6,629 nt of DNA, from NCBI GenBank assembly GCA_000436075.1, contig FR884645.1, positions 36,474 to 43,102 of the forward strand. The letters are read 5' to 3'. Position 1 is the stretch's first letter. Every line of letters begins with the position of its first letter. Under the pieces are notes generated by a model, which was given only the letters and a program-made list of their open reading frames with translations, was not told the origin of the DNA and did no database searches. Origin of the DNA: Eggerthella sp. CAG:209 (GTDB lineage: Bacteria; Actinomycetota; Coriobacteriia; Coriobacteriales; Eggerthellaceae). The position numbers were made by a program, and so were the translations under genes. Of the stretch, positions 1-4,587 are shown one piece after another.

Positions 1-35
1 GTTTGGGAGGGGGCATTGCCTCTGGCGGCCCTCTC

Positions 36-99
36 CCTCCTTCGCTCTGTCGAAGGAGGCGGCTTCTTTCAAGCGTTTGCAAAGAGGCCGCCCTCTTTG
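36..99 (+). promoter_or_regulatory. GC-rich leader with two perfect hairpins, possible terminator or attenuator upstream of fabK
   Basis: Two perfect inverted repeats are visible. Positions 36-44 (CCTCCTTCG) pair with 51-59 (CGAAGGAGG) around a 6-nt loop. Positions 80-87 (CAAAGAGG) pair with 92-99 (CCTCTTTG) around a 4-nt loop. Competing pairings also exist: 58-63 (GGCGGC) with 87-92 (GCCGCC), and 24-34 with 83-92 with one bulged C. Neither hairpin is followed by a strong T run, so this is not a textbook rho-independent terminator. It could be the end of an upstream transcription unit, an attenuator for the FASII operon, or a short intergenic repeat. The hairpins are seen; the role is inferred. 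Confidence 0.4.
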
Positions 100-115
100 A
101 CAGGAATGCCCGTGT

Positions 116-133
116 GGCAAAGTGCGCAAAGTG
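116..133 (+). repeat. 9-bp near-tandem repeat before the fabK ribosome binding site
   Basis: GGCAAAGTG (116-124) is followed directly by CGCAAAGTG (125-133), matching at 8 of 9 positions. A further GCAAAG lies at 79-84. The pair ends just before the fabK Shine-Dalgarno sequence, a plausible position for a regulator or translational control site, but I recognise no known operator (it does not resemble the FapR or FabT palindromes). It may be chance. Confidence 0.4.
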
Positions 134-137
134 AAAT

Positions 138-141
138 GAGG
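138..141 (+). promoter_or_regulatory. fabK ribosome binding site
   Basis: GAGG at 138-141 lies 9 nt before the ATG at 151. It supports that start over the in-frame upstream candidates (TTG 16, ATG 106, ATG 136), which lack a well-spaced Shine-Dalgarno sequence. Confidence 0.6.
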
Positions 142-150
142 CATACGTAT

Positions 151-1143
151 ATGAAGACACGTATTACCGAGCTGTTGGGCATTGAACAGCCCATCATCCA
201 GGGTGGTATGGCATGGATCGCCGATGCGAAACTTGCCGCCGCCGTAAGCGAAGCAGGCGGCTTGGGAATCATTGCCTGCGGATCTGCTCCCGTTTCTTGG
301 GTCCGCGAGCAAGTTGAAGAAGCTCGCCGTCTTACGGACAAGCCTTTCGGCTTGAACATTATGTTGATGAACCCTGAGGCTCCTGAGCTCGCTAAGCTTG
401 CCGCAGAGATGAAGGTTCGTGTGGTAACCACGGGCGCCGGCAATCCTGGAAACTACATCGATATGTGGAAAGAGGCAGGATGCAAGGTCATTCCTGTTGT
501 GGCTTTTCCTGTTGTGGCTTCCGCTGCTCTGGCTCGACGTATGGAGCGCTGTGGGGCAGACGCTGTTGTGGCTGAAGGCTGCGAGGCGGGCGGTCATATC
601 GGGGAGCTCACGACAATGGCGCTTACCCCTGCGGTGTGCGATGCCGTTTCCATCCCCGTTATTGCGGCAGGAGGCATTGCTGACGGCCGTGGCTTTGCCG
701 CTGCTGTTGCTTTGGGTGCAGAAGGCGTTCAGGTTGGCACGCGCTTCCTTACCGCTACGGAATGCGGCGTCGATAACGCCTATAAGCAGAAGGTTTTGGG
801 TGCAAAAGACTCCGACACTATTGTTACGGGGCGCGCTGGCGGGCATCCCGTGCGCGGTATCAAGAACAAATTCGCGCGCAACGTTCGTAAACTGGAGGCC
901 GACCCTGCCAACGTTGCCCTTCTTGAATCGGAGTTGGCCGGTTCCCTCCATCGTGCTGTTGCGGGCGATGTGGACAATGGCTCGTTGATGGCGGGTCAGG
1001 TTGCTTGCCTGGTTAACGATGAGAAGAGCGCTGCTCAGATTGTCGATGACTTGGTGGCTGAAGCCCAGTCATGGGCAGGCGAGGGCCTTCAGCGCATGTT
1101 GGATGCGAATGCTCGTCGTGCATGGAATACCGAGGTGCGCTAA
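151..1143 (+). CDS. fabK: Enoyl-ACP reductase II (FabK, FMN-dependent)
   Basis: Cytosolic flavoenzyme that performs the last reduction of each fatty acid elongation round, turning trans-2-enoyl-ACP into acyl-ACP with NAD(P)H and FMN. The 330-residue product opens MKTRITELLG and has the 2-nitropropane-dioxygenase-like barrel motifs: QGGMAW (17-22), GGLGII (36-41), KPFGLNIML (64-72), VVTTGAGNP (91-99), EAGGHIG (145-151) with the likely catalytic His149, IAAGGIADG (171-179) and VQVGTRFL (193-200). The start at 151 is chosen from the Shine-Dalgarno sequence and from homology; the frame is open further upstream, but that part does not look like protein. The odd point is a 15-bp tandem duplication at 491-520 that inserts five residues after VIPVV (113-117), shifting the catalytic His from the pneumococcal 144 to 149. 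It lies first in the cluster, 2 nt before fabD. FabK enzymes are classically insensitive to triclosan, unlike FabI. Family assignment is firm; the effect of the insertion is unknown. Confidence 0.96.
   Translation: MKTRITELLGIEQPIIQGGMAWIADAKLAAAVSEAGGLGIIACGSAPVSWVREQVEEARRLTDKPFGLNIMLMNPEAPELAKLAAEMKVRVVTTGAGNPGNYIDMWKEAGCKVIPVVAFPVVASAALARRMERCGADAVVAEGCEAGGHIGELTTMALTPAVCDAVSIPVIAAGGIADGRGFAAAVALGAEGVQVGTRFLTATECGVDNAYKQKVLGAKDSDTIVTGRAGGHPVRGIKNKFARNVRKLEADPANVALLESELAGSLHRAVAGDVDNGSLMAGQVACLVNDEKSAAQIVDDLVAEAQSWAGEGLQRMLDANARRAWNTEVR
491..520 (+). repeat. Perfect 15-bp tandem duplication inside fabK
   Basis: TTCCTGTTGTGGCTT occurs at 491-505 and again, identically, at 506-520. Being 15 bp, it keeps the reading frame and yields PVVAF followed by PVVAS. 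The neighbouring bases do not extend the repeat. An 11-bp piece (CTGTTGTGGCT) recurs at 563-573, where it encodes a different, normally conserved part of the enzyme. Confidence 0.95.
1132..1137 (+). promoter_or_regulatory. fabD ribosome binding site
   Basis: GAGGTG at 1132-1137, within the last codons of fabK, lies 8 nt before the ATG at 1146. It fixes the fabD start there rather than at the in-frame ATG at 1071, which would overlap fabK by over 70 nt and add residues foreign to the family. Confidence 0.7.
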
Positions 1144-1145
1144 AT

Positions 1146-2078
1146 ATGACGGTATTCATGTTTCCAGGGCAAGGCGCCCAAAAGCCTGGGATGGGTGCGG
1201 ATCTTCTTGGGATCGCAGAGGTTGCGCAAACCTTTGCGATTGCAGGCGAGGTGTGCGGCGTTGATGTTGCTGCGCTTGCGCGAGAGGGTAGCGCTGAACA
1301 GGTGAACGATGCCTATAATGCCCAGGTGTTGGCTGCGGCTCTTTCTGTCGGGCTGTCTCATGCGCTCGATGCCCGAGGGATTCAAGCGGAAGCTATGCTC
1401 GGATTTTCCCTGGGTCAGATCAGCGCCCTAATGGCAAGCGGCGTTTTGAGCGATGAGGATGGCTTCGCTTTACTTGATGTTCGAGCTCGCTCTATGGCTC
1501 AGGCCTGCAAGGAGCGCCCGGGCGCGATGTATGCGCTGCTGGGTGCCGCTCATGAAGACGCGCAGGGCATCTGCGATACCTGTGCCCAGGACGAAATACT
1601 GGTGTGTGCCAACTACAACGCACCAGGCCAGGTGGTGGTGTCTGGCGATGTGGCCGCCATCGAGCGAGCCGAAAAGGCGTGGCAGGCCTTGGGCAAGCGC
1701 GGTGCCCGCTTGAACACGGCGGGAGCATTTCATAGTCCACTTATGGCTTCGGCGTCTAACGCGGTGCGAGAGAAGTGCAGCGAGCTTTCTTGGAAACAGC
1801 CTGTAGTTTCGGTTATCTGCAATACCGATGCGCAGGTTTTTGATATCAGCCAGGCCGCCGATCGTTTGGCTCGTCAGGTTGTAAGCCCCGTTCATTTCGA
1901 ACAGAGCGTACAGGCATTGATCAGGCAGGGTTCAGATCAGTTTGTTGAGGTTGGCTATGGCGCGGTCTTGAATGGTCTTGTTCGCCGAATCGATAAACGT
2001 GCTGGTCGTGTTCGCGTTGGGACGCTTGATGAGTGGAACGCGTTTGTTTCCGAACAAACAGGCATTGGGGAGGAGTAA
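1146..2078 (+). CDS. fabD: Malonyl-CoA:ACP transacylase (FabD)
   Basis: Moves the malonyl group from malonyl-CoA to the phosphopantetheine of acyl carrier protein, supplying the extender unit for FabF. The product is 310 residues, the usual FabD length, and opens MTVFMFPGQGAQ, the family's N-terminal signature. The catalytic set can be traced by position: nucleophile Ser88 in GFSLGQ (86-91), substrate-carboxylate Arg113, His196 in AGAFHSP (192-198), and Gln244 in ARQVVSP. Two motifs depart from the usual form: the nucleophile elbow is GFSLGQ rather than the common GHSLGE, and the later EVGPG motif reads EVGYG. Ser, His, Arg and Gln all remain, so I expect an active enzyme. The start at 1146 follows fabK by 2 nt and has a good Shine-Dalgarno sequence; fabG begins 3 nt after its stop. 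Confidence 0.95.
   Translation: MTVFMFPGQGAQKPGMGADLLGIAEVAQTFAIAGEVCGVDVAALAREGSAEQVNDAYNAQVLAAALSVGLSHALDARGIQAEAMLGFSLGQISALMASGVLSDEDGFALLDVRARSMAQACKERPGAMYALLGAAHEDAQGICDTCAQDEILVCANYNAPGQVVVSGDVAAIERAEKAWQALGKRGARLNTAGAFHSPLMASASNAVREKCSELSWKQPVVSVICNTDAQVFDISQAADRLARQVVSPVHFEQSVQALIRQGSDQFVEVGYGAVLNGLVRRIDKRAGRVRVGTLDEWNAFVSEQTGIGEE
2067..2075 (+). promoter_or_regulatory. fabG ribosome binding site, supports a GTG start
   Basis: GGGGAGGAG at 2067-2075 overlaps the end of fabD and lies 6 nt before the GTG at 2082. This strong site supports initiation at GTG; no ATG is available near the family's N-terminus. Confidence 0.7.
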
Positions 2079-2081
2079 ACC

Positions 2082-2846
2082 GTGCCAAAGATCGAAAAAG
2101 CAGCGTTTCCCGTTGCGCTGGTAACGGGAGGGAGCCGTGGCATCGGTGAAGCGGTAGTGCGCACGTTTGCAGAGGCAGGCTATGCCGTAGCTATCAATTG
2201 CTCAAGTGAGAAGAGCCTTGAGACAGCAGAGAACCTGGCGGCGGAAGTCGCCAAGGTGCATGGTGTTGAGACGAAGGCTGTTTGCGCTGATGTCTCCTCC
2301 TTCCAGGAGGTTGCAGCTATGGTGGCAGAGGTGCAGGCAATGTGGGGCCGCATTGATGTTCTGGTCAATAACGCTGGTATCACGCGTGACGGCTTGTTGG
2401 CGCGCATGAGCGAAGAGGCATTTGATCGCGTGATCGATGTCAATCTGAAGGGCGCTTTCAACTGCGTCCGCCATGTGGCTCCTATCATGATGAGGCAGCG
2501 ATACGGAAGGATCGTAAGCGTTTCCAGTGTCGTAGGTTTATTCGGCAATGCCGGCCAGGTTAATTACTCGGCATCTAAGGCGGGCATCATTGGCCTTACC
2601 AAAAGCGTAGCGAAGGAACTCGCTGCGCGTGGCATCACGGCAAACGCAGTTGCGCCGGGCTTTATCGGGACCGAGATGACAAAGGCGATGGGCGAAAAGG
2701 CCATCGAGGCAGTGCGCGGCCGCATTGCGATGAAGGAATTCGGCGAACCTCAGGATGTGGCGAATGCGGTTCGTTTTTTGGCGAGCGACGAAGCCCGCTA
2801 CATTACAGGACAGGTTTTGGCAATCGATGGAGGGATGTCGCTATGA
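2082..2846 (+). CDS. fabG: 3-oxoacyl-ACP reductase (FabG)
   Basis: NADPH-dependent short-chain dehydrogenase/reductase that converts 3-ketoacyl-ACP to 3-hydroxyacyl-ACP, the first reduction of the elongation cycle. The 254-residue product shows the Rossmann nucleotide-binding loop TGGSRGIG (15-22), the NNAG motif (96-99), structural Asn121 in NLKG, and the catalytic Ser149, Tyr162 and Lys166 in the SSVVG and NYSASK segments. The PG segment APGFIGTEM (191-199) and the C-terminal DGGMSL are typical of FabG rather than of catabolic SDRs. It begins with GTG, preceded by a strong Shine-Dalgarno sequence, and is slightly longer than the roughly 245-residue norm because of an N-terminal extension of a few residues (MPKIEKAAFP). 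Its stop overlaps the fabF start as ATGA, suggesting translational coupling. Confidence 0.96.
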   Translation: MPKIEKAAFPVALVTGGSRGIGEAVVRTFAEAGYAVAINCSSEKSLETAENLAAEVAKVHGVETKAVCADVSSFQEVAAMVAEVQAMWGRIDVLVNNAGITRDGLLARMSEEAFDRVIDVNLKGAFNCVRHVAPIMMRQRYGRIVSVSSVVGLFGNAGQVNYSASKAGIIGLTKSVAKELAARGITANAVAPGFIGTEMTKAMGEKAIEAVRGRIAMKEFGEPQDVANAVRFLASDEARYITGQVLAIDGGMSL

Positions 2847-4120
2847 GCAACGAAGAGAAGAACAACGGATTCAACCGCGTAGTAATTACGGGTATGGGTG
2901 CGATTTCTCCTGCAGGCTTTGGTGTTGATACACTGTGGAGCAAGGTTGCATCTGGCGAGTGCTGTTTTACCCTTCTTCCCGAAGAAAAACGAGCGCAGCT
3001 CAACGTGAGCGTTGTTGGAGCCATTCCCGACTACGATCCCCTGAAAGCGGGTTTTTCCAAGAAGGAATCGCGTCGCTTTGCCCCCTTCGTTCAGTACGCC
3101 ATTTTGGCATCGGATGAAGCCATGGCGCAGGCGGGCATCGATATGGATCAAGAGGACGCTACTCGTTTTGCGTGCGTGTTCGGATCTGGCATTGGCGGCA
3201 TGGAAGTTTTCGAGCGTGAATCCATCGTGTTGCACGAAAAAGGAGCAAAGCGCGTAAGCCCGCTGTTTATTCCAACCATGATCTCGAACATGGCGGCGGG
3301 TAATCTTGCCATTCGCTATGGTTTGAAGGGCGATTGCCTGAACATTGTAACGGCATGCTCGACTGGCACTCATTGCGTAGGCGAGGCCTATCGCCTTATT
3401 CGCTTCGGCTTGGCCGATGCGGCACTTGCCGGTGGTACTGAAGAGGGCATCACCAATATGTCGTTGGCTGGTTTTGGTAACTTGGGTGCCATCACCAAGT
3501 CCGATGATCCCATGAAGGCTGGATTGCCTTTCGACGCTCGTCGTTCCGGTTTCGTTGCAGGCGAGGGAGCGGGTGCGTTGGTGCTGGAATCGCTTGAGCA
3601 TGCTCAGGCACGTGGCGCCAACATTATTGCCGAGATCACGGGCTTTGGCTCTACTGGTGACGCTTACCATATGACTGCCCCCGAGCCGAGCGGCGAGGGC
3701 GCAGTGCGCGCTATGCGTCAGGCGCTGGCCGAAGGTGGTTTCTCTCCGGAAGATGTGGGCCATCTGAACGCTCATGGCACGGCTACGCATGTGAACGACA
3801 TGGTGGAAGCCGCTGCGTGGCATGGCCTTCTTGGCGACGATCTTGCTTCCAAGACTCCCGTAACCTCGGTAAAGGGCACGGTAGGCCACATGTTGGGCGC
3901 AGCAGGCGCTATCGAAGCCATCGTGACGGCTATCTCGGTATCTCGCGGTATCGTTCCCCCTACGGCAGGCTACGCTGAATCAGATCCGGAATGCCCAGTG
4001 TTCGTTCCGTCTGGCGCTTTGGTGAACCGTCCCCAGAAGGTTGCACTTTCTAACTCGCTGGGCTTCGGTGGGCATAACGCCTCTTTGGCGATATCTCCGT
4101 TTACGGAGGTGAGTGAGTAA
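2843..4120 (+). CDS. fabF: 3-oxoacyl-ACP synthase II (FabF, KAS II)
   Basis: Condenses malonyl-ACP with a growing acyl-ACP, releasing CO2, to extend the chain by two carbons. The 425-residue product has the thiolase-fold signatures VVITGMGAISP (13-23), the nucleophile Cys172 in TACSTG, the two histidines His311 (NAHGTATHVND) and His349 (KGTVGHMLGAAGA), and Lys344. The C-terminal glycine-rich loop with gatekeeper Phe408 (LGFGGHN) is present. The Cys-His-His set marks a decarboxylating KAS I/II rather than FabH, whose set is Cys-His-Asn. The gene overlaps fabG by 4 nt, with GGAGGG (2829-2834) 8 nt before its ATG, and overlaps fabZ by 1 nt. In streptococcal-type clusters accB follows fabF; here fabZ follows at once. 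No fabH or second KAS is in the window, so initiation must be encoded elsewhere. Confidence 0.96.
   Translation: MSNEEKNNGFNRVVITGMGAISPAGFGVDTLWSKVASGECCFTLLPEEKRAQLNVSVVGAIPDYDPLKAGFSKKESRRFAPFVQYAILASDEAMAQAGIDMDQEDATRFACVFGSGIGGMEVFERESIVLHEKGAKRVSPLFIPTMISNMAAGNLAIRYGLKGDCLNIVTACSTGTHCVGEAYRLIRFGLADAALAGGTEEGITNMSLAGFGNLGAITKSDDPMKAGLPFDARRSGFVAGEGAGALVLESLEHAQARGANIIAEITGFGSTGDAYHMTAPEPSGEGAVRAMRQALAEGGFSPEDVGHLNAHGTATHVNDMVEAAAWHGLLGDDLASKTPVTSVKGTVGHMLGAAGAIEAIVTAISVSRGIVPPTAGYAESDPECPVFVPSGALVNRPQKVALSNSLGFGGHNASLAISPFTEVSE
4105..4112 (+). promoter_or_regulatory. fabZ ribosome binding site in the fabF 3' end
   Basis: GGAGGTGA at 4105-4112 is a near-perfect match to the anti-Shine-Dalgarno sequence, 7 nt before the fabZ ATG at 4120. 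It is the strongest site of this kind in the window and supports the TAATG stop-start overlap as the true junction. Confidence 0.75.
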
Positions 4121-4587
4121 TGGGGCTTGAGGTCACTTTTCCCTGTGATCGCGAAGGCGTGTTGGCGTTGCTGCCCCATCGCGATCCGTTTGTGTGGGTA
4201 AGCCGCGTTGTAAGCTGCAAGCCCGGTGAGTCTATCGTAGCTGAGCTTGACGTTGACCCTGCCCTGCCCTTGTTCGCGGGTCATTTTCCGGGGCATCCCG
4301 TTCTTCCCGGTGTCATCTTGATGGAAGCGCTCGCTCAGGCCGCATGCTGCTGTCTGCTTTCGGAGGAAGGCCAGGCAGGGCGCATCGGTTACCTTGCCGG
4401 TATCGATAAAGCTAAATTCCGCCGAACCGTGCTTCCCGGTGACACCGTCACTCTTGAGGCCGTCATCACGCGCAATTCTCCCCGAATGTGTGTTGCCGAT
4501 GTAGTGGCGCGCGTCGAAGGCGAGGTTTGCGCTCAGGCAACGCAGAAATATGTAATGGCGAAAGTGGAGGAAGAAGAGGAACAATAA
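4120..4587 (+). CDS. fabZ: 3-hydroxyacyl-ACP dehydratase (FabZ)
   Basis: Removes water from 3-hydroxyacyl-ACP to give trans-2-enoyl-ACP, the substrate of FabK. The 155-residue product is a single hot-dog domain with LPHRDPF (18-24), the catalytic His55 in GHFPGHPVLPGV (54-65) and Glu69 in MEALAQ (68-73), which together identify FabZ rather than FabA. The motif after LPHR reads VWVSRV, where a VDRV-like sequence is usual. Three cysteines in a row (76-78) sit in the helix after the catalytic Glu, and the C-terminus ends in a glutamate run (150-154). The gene overlaps fabF and the carboxyltransferase gene by 1 nt at each end. In comparable clusters accC follows fabZ; here the next frame starts with an AccC-like remnant. 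Confidence 0.95.
   Translation: MGLEVTFPCDREGVLALLPHRDPFVWVSRVVSCKPGESIVAELDVDPALPLFAGHFPGHPVLPGVILMEALAQAACCCLLSEEGQAGRIGYLAGIDKAKFRRTVLPGDTVTLEAVITRNSPRMCVADVVARVEGEVCAQATQKYVMAKVEEEEEQ

Noticed and set aside
97..102. Perfect TTGACA resembling a -35 promoter box
   Set aside because: No convincing -10 lies 16-18 bp downstream (best nearby hexamers match about 3 of 6), and the box is partly inside the second hairpin. It could be real but cannot be supported.
16..150. N-terminal extension of fabK to TTG 16, ATG 106 or ATG 136
   Set aside because: FabK proteins start at MKTRITELL, the extension has no family similarity, the region is dominated by inverted repeats, and only ATG 151 has a properly spaced GAGG.
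497..988. 163-codon forward frame inside fabK
   Set aside because: Overlaps fabK in another frame. The Leu/Trp/Arg-rich product mimics a membrane protein only because of shifted Gly/Ala/Val codons.
1071..1145. Longer fabD starting at ATG 1071
   Set aside because: Would overlap fabK extensively. FabD proteins begin right at the MFPGQGAQ motif, matching ATG 1146 with its GAGGTG site.
2296..2310. Small hairpin (CCTCC/GGAGG, 5-nt loop) inside fabG
   Set aside because: Five base pairs within a well-conserved coding region with no T tract is expected by chance and has no evident role.
2798..3889. 363-codon open frame on the minus strand
   Set aside because: It lies antisense to fabF, which has full family motifs. 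The translation is rich in His, Arg and Ser without recognisable domains, and no ribosome binding site or operon context supports it.
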